From Coxiellaceae bacterium UBA6002 (GTDB lineage Bacteria; Pseudomonadota; Gammaproteobacteria; UBA6002): a stretch of DNA of 14,399 nt. The stretch spans positions 1 to 14,399 of the forward strand of contig DJAM01000052.1 of NCBI GenBank assembly GCA_002429595.1, read 5' to 3'. This document shows positions 6,690-13,568 of the stretch, one piece after another. Positions within the stretch are counted from its first letter, which is position 1. The number at the start of each line of letters is the position of its first letter. The translations under genes were made by a program, and so were the position numbers. The notes beneath the pieces are model-generated. The model saw nothing but the letters and a program-made list of their open reading frames with translations, made no database searches and had not been told where the DNA came from.

Positions 6690-7655
6690 TTATTTCTTTA
6701 AGGCCTGCTGCGCACGCCATTGTAACAATGGGTGGTTGCTAATTCGTTCGCAAAGAACCTTATCTTCGCAAATTAATTCCGGTTGTATTTTGCCTTCACG
6801 CTGCACCAGTTCTAAAAATGCAGTTTCATTACTTCGAAATGGTAGTACCGAGCTAAGAGCTGATTTACACTCATCAACTAATTTCTCCGCCCATACCTGA
6901 ATGACAGACAGCCGTGTGTCGGGTGCCATATCATTTTTCAATACAGGAATTAATTTATCTCGAATATCTTTTACTGAATATTTTACCTTCTCAATCGTGA
7001 TCATCTGCCAGCTTTGTTTTCGCATTCCAGCATAAACAGTAAAAGCCAATCGAAGCTTCTCGTCATCAATGGGCCATTTTGTTAATAGCTGATGGCTGTC
7101 AAATAAATCACGACTGACTTCTCGTTCAAGCAAAGCATTCAATTTCCCTGCTGCTAACTCATGGATATCTAGCACTTTTACTCTAGTTGCCTTTGGCCAA
7201 TTGGGCGAGTAACGCCATGAGGCTTCCCATAATGGTGAGCGATAAATATAGTTCAGATCGATTTCAAGACGACCTTTATTACCCATTGCGCTTTTATATA
7301 TGAGCACTGTCTTCCCGCCAGCATGGCTGCGAGGATTACGGTGCAATTCATATTGAAGTCGTTTACATATATCGAGCATGATACCTTCAAGCTCTGGCTT
7401 TTCTTGTTGCATGATACTTTTATCAATTGATCCAATATAATTAAAATCCAGATCAACCGATAGCCTTGGAAATTGATCAGTACAAAATAAATTAATGGCT
7501 GTTCCTCCCTTGAGAACAAGCCGGTCAGATAAATATGGCACTGCCATAAATTCTTCAAGTAAGCCTAACAAGTGGTAAACCTTTTCTAGCATTTCTGGTC
7601 GGTAGCCCCAAGTCTTTGCTTCTTGCCTCAATTCCTGATTAGATATTTTTAACAT
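6690..7655 (-). CDS. abiEii: AbiEii-family nucleotidyltransferase toxin
   Basis: The 321-residue protein carries the AbiEii/AbiGii nucleotidyltransferase motifs. LVLKGGTAINLF (K49-G-G-T52) is motif I, SVDLDF gives the acidic pair D68 and D70, EIDLNY holds a third acidic residue at D133, and K171-L-N-A-L-L-x-R178-x3-R182-D183-x2-D186 is the characteristic later motif. Members of the family are toxins of type IV-like toxin-antitoxin systems that can abort phage infection; transfer of nucleotides to tRNA is established for some relatives. Length is as expected and all motifs are present, so it should be active. The ATG at 7655 has GGAGGAG four bases upstream, inside the antitoxin gene, which it overlaps by 17 bases. 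That order and overlap are typical of abiE operons. It is the anti-phage and maintenance cargo of the element. Confidence 0.9.
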   Translation of the reverse strand: MLKISNQELRQEAKTWGYRPEMLEKVYHLLGLLEEFMAVPYLSDRLVLKGGTAINLFCTDQFPRLSVDLDFNYIGSIDKSIMQQEKPELEGIMLDICKRLQYELHRNPRSHAGGKTVLIYKSAMGNKGRLEIDLNYIYRSPLWEASWRYSPNWPKATRVKVLDIHELAAGKLNALLEREVSRDLFDSHQLLTKWPIDDEKLRLAFTVYAGMRKQSWQMITIEKVKYSVKDIRDKLIPVLKNDMAPDTRLSVIQVWAEKLVDECKSALSSVLPFRSNETAFLELVQREGKIQPELICEDKVLCERISNHPLLQWRAQQALKK

Positions 7656-8454
7656 CAGGCTCCTCCCAGGTTCGATTAATAATTGAAAGAGGAACGATCA
7701 GTCGCCATTTTTCAACGTACACGCCTTCACCTCGCTCGCCAGGACTCATGTAATGTGGCTTTTTAGGAATATGATGCAATAGCTTTTCTATATGCTTTTT
7801 GTTAGGGGCAAAATGAGCTGGCCGCTGCTCTAGAAAAAAACCAGCTTTTGCAATAGTGGTGGAGTTTTTGAGGAGCAAAGCATACTCAATAAGTTTATCT
7901 ACATCCATTCTTGTCACATTATCTAAGGATCGCCAGATTTCTTCCCAACCACCACCTAAATCTGGACGGTCAAGAATATCGACAATTGTTCGCTCAAGAC
8001 CGGTAAGCATTACCACCATACCACCGCGTTTTATTACTTCAACACCATACTCCATCTCACCGCCTTTCACTAACATCTTTGGTTGACGTATTGCTCGGAA
8101 TCGTTGTGCTTCATAAGTAAAAGGTAAAATTTGTCGATTTGTCAGAAATGTAAACTCATTAAATGTTGTATAGGCCACTCCATGCAATTCAAGCGCTGTA
8201 TGATAGGCAAGTATGGCACCAACGGTTACCTTGCTCGCTAGAAGATAGGGATCAATCCACAGATCCTGGCTAAGCATTGGTTTTACTGCATAGAGAAATT
8301 TACGGATATGTATCAAATGTCCTGCTTTTTGATGATAACTTAATTGCTGCCGCCAGCCTTCAGGCCGCGACGAATCTCCCTTTGCAGCCATAAATGCCAC
8401 GAATTCTTCATAATGAAAAACAGGATGAGTTTCAAAAAAATGTTTAATCTTCAT
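7639..8454 (-). CDS. abiEi: AbiEi-family antitoxin and autorepressor
   Basis: The product is about 271 residues from the preferred start. It has an N-terminal winged-helix region (MKIKHFFETHPVFHYEEFVA to about residue 55) and a longer C-terminal domain, as in AbiEi proteins. The family neutralises AbiEii and represses its own promoter by binding inverted repeats. It precedes and overlaps the toxin gene by 17 bases. The start is uncertain. ATG at 8454 is preferred because GTG at 8463 and TTG at 8472 are poorer codons, and TTG at 8472 would leave no leader after the promoter palindrome at 8474-8492. The ribosome binding site before 8454 is weak (GTGGA). Confidence 0.87.
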   Translation of the reverse strand: MKIKHFFETHPVFHYEEFVAFMAAKGDSSRPEGWRQQLSYHQKAGHLIHIRKFLYAVKPMLSQDLWIDPYLLASKVTVGAILAYHTALELHGVAYTTFNEFTFLTNRQILPFTYEAQRFRAIRQPKMLVKGGEMEYGVEVIKRGGMVVMLTGLERTIVDILDRPDLGGGWEEIWRSLDNVTRMDVDKLIEYALLLKNSTTIAKAGFFLEQRPAHFAPNKKHIEKLLHHIPKKPHYMSPGERGEGVYVEKWRLIVPLSIINRTWEEPDVKNI

Positions 8455-8473
8455 TTGGTCCACAATTATCAAA

Positions 8474-8511
8474 GTATATAATTATTATATACTATCGCAT
8501 AATAAGATCAA
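8474..8511 (-). promoter_or_regulatory. abiE promoter with overlapping inverted-repeat operator
   Basis: On the minus strand a -35 TTGATC (8506-8511) and a -10 TATAAT (8484-8489) are separated by 16 bases. The -10 is embedded in an inverted repeat, GTATATAA-TTA-TTATATAC (plus strand, 8474-8492). A repressor bound there would exclude RNA polymerase, which matches the known autoregulation of abiE operons by AbiEi. The arms are pure AT except at their ends, so binding remains inferred. Confidence 0.6.
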
Positions 8512-8596
8512 ATAGAAAACTAATAAAAAGGCTTGTAAGCGAAAAGTATGTTTCAAGAAAAAGAAGAGCTAATACCGAATAAAGGTTTGATACCTA

Positions 8597-9811
8597 TCAG
8601 CAAGTAACTGACAATAACTTTGCAACTGCCTGCGCCTTATGCTCTGGTGCCAAATGCGCATACCGCAAAGTCATTTTCAAATCAGAATGGCCAAGAAGTT
8701 CTCGCACCGTGTTTAAATCTACTCCACACATCACAAGCTTGCTTGCAAAATGATGACGCATATCATGCCAACGAAAGTTTTGAATTTCTGCCAATTTCAA
8801 TACCGTTAGCCATGACTTTCTGACATTATTAAACTGGTTTCCCTGCTTACTCTCAAAGACGAAACCATTGCTTGTGGTATTTGTATTCCATTGTAGAAGG
8901 ATGTTAAATGCTTCATCGTTTAATGGAATATGGCGAGTTTTACTACTTTTGGCATATTCGCCACTCACACTCAAGATTCTTCTATCAAAATCAATCTCTT
9001 GCCATTTGAGATTAAATATTTCACCTTGACGCATACCAGTATTAAGCGATAACAGGACCATTGGTTTAATGTAATCAATTACCTCATCACTCAATTCAGG
9101 TAATTGCTCATATCCACGTTTTATTCTCCATTGATTAGCACTAACTCGTGCTTGTCTTATATTTGCTTGGCGAATATCAAGCGCATTTCTTAGTCTTATT
9201 TCCTCGTCCTTACTCAAGTATCGAACTTTAGGTGCATTATCTACTTTCAATAAAGGTAAGTTACCAATAGGATTCTTTTCTATAATCCCCCACATGACAG
9301 CCTTAGATAAAGCCGCTTTAAAAGTAGCAATATCTCGATTCACCGTGTCCGGTTTTTTACCATCTTTAATTCTTTGTATTCGCCATTGCTCTATTAATAT
9401 TGGTGTAATTTCATTAAGAGATTTATCGCCAAGCAATTTGTAAAAACACCTTCTTATACGTGCCAATGTTCTTGCTCCGTCTTTTCTATTCGCCATCACC
9501 CATGGCGCATAATCGTTTTCAATAAAGGAACAAAGTTTGTTAACTGGGGTATTCTTTTTCTTTCTCGGATCAATACCCTTAACTGCCTCAGCTAATACTT
9601 CTTTAGCTCGGTCTCTTGCCTGTGCGGGTGTTAGTATCCCAACTTTTCCAATAGTTACCCTTTTGCCTCTTGCATATTCACACATGTATAGCAACTTGCC
9701 AGAGATATTAACTCTTACTAAAAAGCCAAGCACTTTATCATCACGAACATCATAAGGTTTATTCTTTGGGTGTAATCTAGACAGAAGAGTATTATTAATC
9801 GTGGCTTTCAT
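8597..9811 (-). CDS. int: Tyrosine-type site-specific integrase
   Basis: The 404-residue protein has the layout of P4/phage-type integrases. An N-terminal arm-binding domain covers about residues 10-80 (KPYDVRDDKVLGFLVRVN, YARGKRVTIGKVGILTPAQA), then a SAM-like core-binding domain, then the catalytic domain. Catalytic residues are all visible: R261 (NTGMRQGE), K291 (AKSSKTRH), H349 and R352 (HDMRHHF), H375 (LLGHSDL) and nucleophile Y384 (TLRYAHL). The start is ATG at 9811, which has GAGGAG three bases upstream; longer in-frame starts to 9889 lack one. The gene start faces a displaced tRNA-Phe 3' end at 9976-10017, the attachment site it most likely uses. It should integrate and, with the AlpA-like protein, excise the element. 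Confidence 0.95.
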   Translation of the reverse strand: MKATINNTLLSRLHPKNKPYDVRDDKVLGFLVRVNISGKLLYMCEYARGKRVTIGKVGILTPAQARDRAKEVLAEAVKGIDPRKKKNTPVNKLCSFIENDYAPWVMANRKDGARTLARIRRCFYKLLGDKSLNEITPILIEQWRIQRIKDGKKPDTVNRDIATFKAALSKAVMWGIIEKNPIGNLPLLKVDNAPKVRYLSKDEEIRLRNALDIRQANIRQARVSANQWRIKRGYEQLPELSDEVIDYIKPMVLLSLNTGMRQGEIFNLKWQEIDFDRRILSVSGEYAKSSKTRHIPLNDEAFNILLQWNTNTTSNGFVFESKQGNQFNNVRKSWLTVLKLAEIQNFRWHDMRHHFASKLVMCGVDLNTVRELLGHSDLKMTLRYAHLAPEHKAQAVAKLLSVTC

Positions 9812-9975
9812 GATCTCCTCAAAACTGAAGTGCAAATGAAGTGCAGAATTAGTATACTTAAATGAGAAAATATAAACAATGATGAACAAGTTTGCTGTTA
9901 TATCTCTTTGTTTTTTAAATATATTATATTCATTGAGGTGCAGCGTGATTCATGGAAGAGCATTAAAGAATAGCA

Positions 9976-10017
9976 CTGAAAATCCTTGTGTCGGCAGTTC
10001 GATTCTGCCTCTGGCCA
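9976..10017 (+). other. tRNA-Phe 3' half, attachment site at the right end of the element
   Basis: The segment matches a tRNA-Phe from the anticodon loop to position 73: CTGAAAA with anticodon GAA at 9978-9980, variable region GTGTC, T-arm GGCAG-TTCGATT-CTGCC with a perfect stem, acceptor strand TCTGGCC and A73. No CCA is encoded. The 5' half is absent: the bases before 9976 cannot form the anticodon stem. A tRNA 3' fragment beside an integrase start is the classic displaced attachment site left after integration into a tRNA gene. Plus-strand polarity places the element to the left and an intact tRNA-Phe gene, beginning GGCCAGA if it pairs normally, beyond the left window edge. Confidence 0.85.
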
Positions 10018-10594
10018 AAGAAAATCAAGCACTTACCACTCGTCAGTCTATAATCAACTCAAAAATTAAAGAATAGGCATCACTAGAAATCAACTAGCAA
10101 TTTGAGCTAAGAATTTTTTTGATTTTAACTCAAGTCTCGTGTTTTTATAGCGCCTAAATAAGTTATTTTGTTGGCTATTGTCAACGTAATAGATTTGGAG
10201 TTAAAAACCTTGCGGGACTTTTGCGTAGATGCGTATGACATCATGCTACACTTAATGACTTTCTTGCGGGCATCCGTTAAAATAATATATAATAAAGTCA
10301 ATAGAGGAAAAGATATAAATCACTTGGTAATCGTTCTAAAGGTTTTGGATTAGATAATTCCTTATTTTTATTCTTTATTACCAGCTCTAGGAACCAGCAA
10401 ACTATTTACCTGAGTATTTAAAGTTTCTTATTGTACTCATACAGCCATCAATCCTACAAATAACTCCTCTAAATGTGATCAAAGATTAATACGAGCCCTC
10501 AAGATCCCATCATACCAATGACCATGTCTTTCGCTAATATAAGTATTACCGCTTATAGATCGGTATAATGTAATATAGTTGGTTATTTGTGCGG
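10018..10594. other. 577-base region right of the attachment site, no clear gene
   Basis: Outside the predicted element. A plus-strand 61-codon frame (10168-10353, TTG start) has no good ribosome binding site and no recognisable family, so it is not called. No tRNA, terminator or repeat was recognised. The sequence is AT-rich and looks like decayed flanking DNA. Confidence 0.45.
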
Positions 10595-10940
10595 TCAAAC
10601 CAAAATCAGCATGTCATTAGATTTTTCAAACCAATAATCAAAATCTTCTTTAGCTAAACTATACCGATTTCTAGAACTAAGCCTACGTATTTTTTCCAAC
10701 TTAAACTTACCAAAATCGTAGAGCAAAACTCCTTCTTTTTAATTTAGCTGGTGTATTTAAATCTGACAATATCTCGATTACATCCTGCAATTTTTGTTCA
10801 AGGCGGATTTGTTCAGTACTACTATGAGCTTCTACAATGACCAATAAACTAAAGTCACTCTGGTAATTAATATTAGCAAATAATTGCTGAATGAAGACGA
10901 AATCACCTTCATGGGCAAGATGGATCACGTTGTTCGAAAT
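10595..10940 (-). pseudogene. Remnant of a nucleotidyltransferase-HEPN protein, frameshifted
   Basis: Two minus-strand frames fit end to end. Frame one (10928 to about 10720) reads INYQSDFSLLVIVEAHSSTE and EQKLQDVIEIL, resembling the acidic strand of a minimal nucleotidyltransferase domain (usually SDYDLLVIVE). Frame two, offset by one, reads KKEGVLLYDFGKFKLEKIRR then SLAKEDFDYWFEKSNDML. This resembles the junction and first HEPN helix of long MNT-HEPN proteins, where KKEGxLLYD and FDYWF occur. The part normally between these pieces is missing, the HEPN catalytic region is gone and the frame stops at 10597. Such proteins are toxin-antitoxin or defence components. The match is from memory of family phrases, and the frameshift point is near 10735. 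Confidence 0.45.
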
Positions 10941-11136
10941 TTACCAATTCTTTATTCCTCATTTGAAGGAGAGTTTATTTCAGCCTTCAAAGGGAACAAG
11001 CACGTTAATCTGTACGGCTTTAATAGAAGAAGATTATAAGAACCAAATTTGCAGTAGTCATATTCGCTCAACAGAACGCCAAGCAATTGAAGGACACCTG
11101 AGAATAAATTAGTTCATTTTTATAGTAAAATACTAA
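10941..11136. other. Short region with no assignable gene
   Basis: A plus-strand open frame (about 10891-11112) crosses this stretch and ends EEDYKNQICSSHIRSTERQ plus a short tail. It has no recognisable domain and overlaps the HEPN-type remnant on the other strand. It may be a fragment of a broken gene. Nothing firmer can be supported. Confidence 0.35.
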
Positions 11137-11571
11137 TGCGTTTGGCTCAGCGCCAGGAAGAATGCAGCGAAATTAGCAATTGAACTACCTAACGGGATAT
11201 TTGAAACCAATATTGAATATCTAACACCTTATCGTCTTGCCGAAAAGGCAGAAAATTACATAAACAGGTTTGTCCTGTTTGATTTGCGCCAAGAATGCCC
11301 CGAAAGCCGATCGGCTGCTTTAAGCCCTGAGGAAGCCGATGAATCATCGGCAATTGAAGAAAGCGAACAAGATAGTCCGACTTCGCAAGCTGAAAGTGAT
11401 GATCTAGTCATGACCGCTGTTATAAAAGAAGACTCTAAATTGCTATGGAGACACGAAATCAGAACTGCATACAATCCGTCGAGTTGGTTTAACAATAAAC
11501 GCAAGAGTGAACAGACCGAAGATAGTAAACAAGCTAAAGTACCCTCTTTGCCGCGTGAGAATTCTATGTAG
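11137..11571 (+). pseudogene. Acidic C-terminal fragment of an unknown protein
   Basis: A plus-strand frame without stop runs from 11137 to the TAG at 11569-11571. It reads KLAIELPNGIFETNIEYLTP, RLAEKAENYINRFVLFDLRQ, then a Ser/Glu/Asp-rich stretch (SPEEADESSAIEESEQD and on) and a basic-acidic tail ending PSLPRENSM. No convincing start codon exists in frame. An ATG at 11136 with MRLAQRQE leads into it only if one base is removed near 11157, so this looks like the C-terminal part of a gene that lost its 5' end. I do not recognise the family. Glu-rich C-terminal tails occur in Dot/Icm type IV effectors, but this tail alone is weak support. Confidence 0.4.
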
Positions 11572-11587
11572 ATACGCTTCGCGTATC
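11571..11587. repeat. GC-containing hairpin directly after a stop codon
   Basis: GATACGC-TTC-GCGTATC forms a perfect 7-bp stem with a 3-base loop, beginning at the last base of the stop codon of the acidic fragment. No T run follows, so a rho-independent terminator is not supported. It could be a dispersed repeat or an RNA-stabilising stem. Confidence 0.4.
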
Positions 11588-11700
11588 GACCACATATTCC
11601 CACCCATAAAATTATCACGTAATCATTTAATTAGTAAATAATTCAGGCGTAGCCATCAACATATCTTTTCGCTTCTTGTAAAGCACATTTAGCTGTAACA

Positions 11701-11853
11701 TCAAATGATGAAAAGGTAATGATAGAAGCTTACTGCACCAATTAGGTTGCCTAGTCTAGTAATCATATATATGAAACCGACAGCTCTAAATAGATTAACA
11801 ACTGGAATGTTATTGTTCTCGATCTTCTGAAGAACAATAAATGACAGAATCAT
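11701..11853 (-). pseudogene. Possible GNAT acetyltransferase remnant
   Basis: A 50-codon minus-strand frame includes IENNNIPVVNLFRAVGFIYM. It resembles the late GNAT segment with the NN..A..LY...GF pattern, here N-N-x-I-P-V-V-N-L-F-x3-G-F. The acetyl-CoA loop that should precede it is absent, and the frame ends after a hydrophobic tail. A second short frame continues to 11649 with a plausible coding look (ALQEAKRYVDGYA). It overlaps the end of the cupin remnant. Evidence is one short motif, so this may be chance. Confidence 0.22.
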
Positions 11854-12096
11854 TTACGGGATTGGAACAAATTACTAGCAAAGCAACCAATCATTTGTAA
11901 TATTTTTAAAATAATATGGCTCAGCTAAATTTGCAGAAAATCCTATACTTTCTCCGGGCTTCATTTCCAATTTTTTATTTCCTAGATGGCAAATAACCGA
12001 TCCCATTAAGATAATTATCATCTCTTCCCGCAAAGTATGATAATGCGAAACCGAACTTCGTCTTCCAGGCGAAATGATTTCATAATGAATAGGAGG
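11810..12096 (-). pseudogene. Cupin gene remnant, truncated at a palindromic repeat
   Basis: Reading leftward from 12096, the frame gives HYEIISPGRRSSVSHYHTLR, then EEMIIILMGSVICHLGNK and LEMKPGESIGFSANLAEPYY. This is a cupin domain with the H-Y-H...E-x-I-x-I-L-x-G metal motif. The frame hits TAG at 11877, but shifting by one base continues it as LVICSNPVNDSVIYC to a TAA at 11812, a natural-looking C-terminus. The 5' end has no start and is cut where the long palindrome at 12095-12147 begins, suggesting that the repeat's arrival removed the N-terminus. It is a different cupin type from the intact one at 5751-6164. The original role was probably in sugar or small-molecule metabolism, unproven. 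Confidence 0.6.
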
Positions 12097-12147
12097 TCAA
12101 GTATACACATTACCCAAATAGGATTTGGGTAATGTGTATACTTGGCC
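12095..12147. repeat. Long palindrome with 22-bp perfect arms
   Basis: The left arm 12098-12119 (CAAGTATACACATTACCC and four more bases) is exactly repeated as its reverse complement at 12123-12144, separated by AGG. Two further pairs extend it to 12095-12147 with one G:T mismatch between. It abuts the truncated end of the cupin remnant. On the plus strand a run of eight T lies about ten bases after the right arm, so it could also terminate transcription. It looks like two insertion-sequence ends joined head to head, or a miniature element. A diverged copy lies at 13534-13568. Confidence 0.8.
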
Positions 12148-12161
12148 CTTCTTCTTTTTTT

Positions 12162-12184
12162 TAGCTTATTGGTGACTAGACCAC
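12162..12184 (+). repeat. Tag sequence downstream of palindrome copy 1
   Basis: TAGCTTATTGGTGACTAGACCAC here is closely similar to a tag at 13619-13638 downstream of the second palindrome copy, with small gaps. Shared blocks are TAGCTT, TTGG and ACTAGA.CAC. It shows that both palindromes belong to longer homologous units in the same orientation. Confidence 0.55.
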
Positions 12185-12226
12185 CCCTTATTTATGCTGA
12201 TATATTAGCCACTTTCTTGAGGAAAG

Positions 12227-12245
12227 CCTAAAGCCTGGCTTTAGG
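12227..12245. promoter_or_regulatory. 9-bp-arm palindrome upstream of zur
   Basis: CCTAAAGCC-T-GGCTTTAGG is a perfect inverted repeat ending 57 bases before the zur start codon. It could be an operator for zur autoregulation or a leader hairpin. It does not resemble the AT-rich Zur box of gammaproteobacteria as I know it, so the binding protein is unknown. Confidence 0.45.
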
Positions 12246-12302
12246 TTAATAGTAGGTGCCATTAATTTTATCATTTACAGCTTGACACTTAAGAGAATCC
12301 TA

Positions 12303-12749
12303 ATGTCAAATTTACTTTATAAACTATGTGCCGATCGACACATCACCCTCACTCCATTACGTAAAGAGGTGCTTTATATTCTCTATCAGAAAAAAATTCC
12401 CATCCGTGCTTATGATCTCCTCGCTATTCTTAAAAAAACATATCCAGCGACTGAACCGCCAAGTGTTTATCGTGTTTTAAATTTTTTTATTGAAAAAAAT
12501 TTAGTACATAGAATTGAGTCACAAAATGCCTATGTTTATTGCGAAAGCTGGAAGGACGACCAACCTGCTCATAAAACTATTCTACTTCTTTGTAAAAAAT
12601 GCAACAAAAGCACCGAGTTCATTGATAACGATTTTCATACTCACTTATCTGTCTTTTCCAATAAAAATAAAATTCAGATTGAAGACTCTTTAATTGAAGT
12701 AAAAGGGATCTGTGCTAGCTGCCATATAAAAAAAGTTCCTCATTCATGA
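12303..12749 (+). CDS. zur: Zinc uptake regulator of the Fur family
   Basis: The 148-residue protein is a full-length Zur-type Fur-family repressor, which with zinc shuts off zinc-import genes. The N-terminal winged helix spans about residues 5-80 (TLTPLRKEVLYILYQKK, PPSVYRVLNFFIEKNLVHRI). The structural zinc site has four cysteines, C97-x2-C100 and C137-x2-C140. Residues H69, C80, H90 and E105 match the regulatory site of E. coli Zur in order and nearly in spacing, so both sites look intact. The ATG at 12303 has AGAGA six bases upstream and is preferred over a TTG seven codons earlier. It lies between two copies of a palindromic repeat and ends 15 bases from a convergent gene for a histidine-rich membrane protein. 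It may be the host's only zur or an acquired copy. Confidence 0.92.
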   Translation: MSNLLYKLCADRHITLTPLRKEVLYILYQKKIPIRAYDLLAILKKTYPATEPPSVYRVLNFFIEKNLVHRIESQNAYVYCESWKDDQPAHKTILLLCKKCNKSTEFIDNDFHTHLSVFSNKNKIQIEDSLIEVKGICASCHIKKVPHS

Positions 12750-12764
12750 GAGCTGGAATATTAA

Positions 12765-13406
12765 TCAATTAACAGGCCTCGGCTGATAGCCTTCAGAATC
12801 ACCACCGGGATTGTGGCAGTGCTGATTTATCCGTAACATATTATTTTTGCACGTCCTTACTCCTGCCACCGATGCTGCGGCACCAAATAGGGTAGCTCCG
12901 CATTGCACCAAAGCAGTTGCCCAACTAGACATACGATCTTTGGCAGCTATCTCCGCAACAAAAGTAATCGGTCCAGCAATATCTCCAATGTGAGAGATAA
13001 AATCACTAGCCAAAGCCAGCTTTTGCATCGTTGTTAGTGAATCTTCTTCTTGGTTAGCTAATCTGGCCATTATTGGGGTATCTTCTGTAGCAGAATTTAT
13101 CTGCGGTCTCTGTGGTCCATGTAGATGTTCATCATAGGCCTGATGTATATGTCCCTCTTGATGATTTATATTAACAACAGAATGCGCATATACGGACCCA
13201 ACGGTTAATCCAAAGGAGAGTGCGCATCCTATCCCCAGTCCGTACCAGGAAAGCCCGACACTGTTTTCATCTAATTGCGCAATAAGATCAATTAACCCGC
13301 CCAGCCAGTAAGCATCGCTAATAAAACTAGCTACTGCCTCTCCTGTCGCACCTAATTTAGTCCATTTATCTGCACCCTTAATTAAATGTGTATGTTTACA
13401 TTGCAT
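12765..13406 (-). CDS. Histidine-rich membrane protein of unknown function
   Basis: The 213-residue protein has hydrophobic segments at about 50-74, 130-155 and 162-184, and a weaker one at 31-45, so it is likely an inner-membrane protein with three or four passes. Between the first two lies a histidine-rich loop with H75, H82, H86, H88, H94 and H96. The N-terminus has C3, H5 and H7, and the C-terminus C186, H196, C197 and H198. These clusters could bind zinc or another metal. The ATG at 13406 has TAGGA close upstream. It converges on zur with a 15-base gap. I do not recognise the family. The neighbourhood suggests metal handling, but convergent genes share no promoter, so a link to Zur is only an inference. 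Confidence 0.75.
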   Translation of the reverse strand: MQCKHTHLIKGADKWTKLGATGEAVASFISDAYWLGGLIDLIAQLDENSVGLSWYGLGIGCALSFGLTVGSVYAHSVVNINHQEGHIHQAYDEHLHGPQRPQINSATEDTPIMARLANQEEDSLTTMQKLALASDFISHIGDIAGPITFVAEIAAKDRMSSWATALVQCGATLFGAAASVAGVRTCKNNMLRINQHCHNPGGDSEGYQPRPVN

Positions 13407-13533
13407 ATCCTACTCGCTATTTATTATTTAAGCCTTACAAAATAAAACATAATTACAAATAATACAATATATTATTTGGTATATTATTATAAGAGCTAGA
13501 TTCATCTGATAATTTTGAAGAAAGAGAGGGTCG
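13407..13533. promoter_or_regulatory. AT-rich upstream region of the histidine-rich protein gene
   Basis: About 127 bases, extremely AT-rich between 13430 and 13500, with several TATA-like -10 candidates on the minus strand. I looked for a Zur-type box (GTTATA-N-TATAAC) and found no convincing one, so zinc control of this gene is not supported by an operator. Confidence 0.35.
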
Positions 13534-13568
13534 TCAAGTACACACGTTACCTAAGACAATGTGTGTAC
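13534..13568. repeat. Diverged second copy of the palindrome
   Basis: GTCAAGTACACACGTTACC at 13534-13552 matches the left arm of the palindrome at 12098 apart from two substitutions. GTACACACGTT (13538-13548) pairs with AATGTGTGTAC (13558-13568) with one mismatch around a 9-base loop. AACCCTT follows, as CCCTT follows the first copy. The right arm is shorter than in the first copy, so this one is degenerate. Confidence 0.65.

Noticed and set aside
9812..9889. N-terminal extension of the integrase
   Set aside because: The extra 26 residues are low-complexity and unlike integrase N-termini; GAGGAG sits just before the ATG at 9811.
9879..10076. Plus-strand 65-codon frame across the attachment site
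   Set aside because: It reads straight through the tRNA-Phe fragment and has no family match; the tRNA homology explains the sequence.
10168..10353. Plus-strand 61-codon frame
   Set aside because: TTG start, no ribosome binding site and no recognisable motif.
11256..11618. Minus-strand 120-codon frame
   Set aside because: Antisense of the acidic fragment; its Ser/Leu-rich composition is what the opposite strand of Glu/Ser codons gives.
13407..13533. Zur-binding site controlling the histidine-rich protein
   Set aside because: The AT-rich stretch offers partial matches only, no symmetric site of convincing quality.
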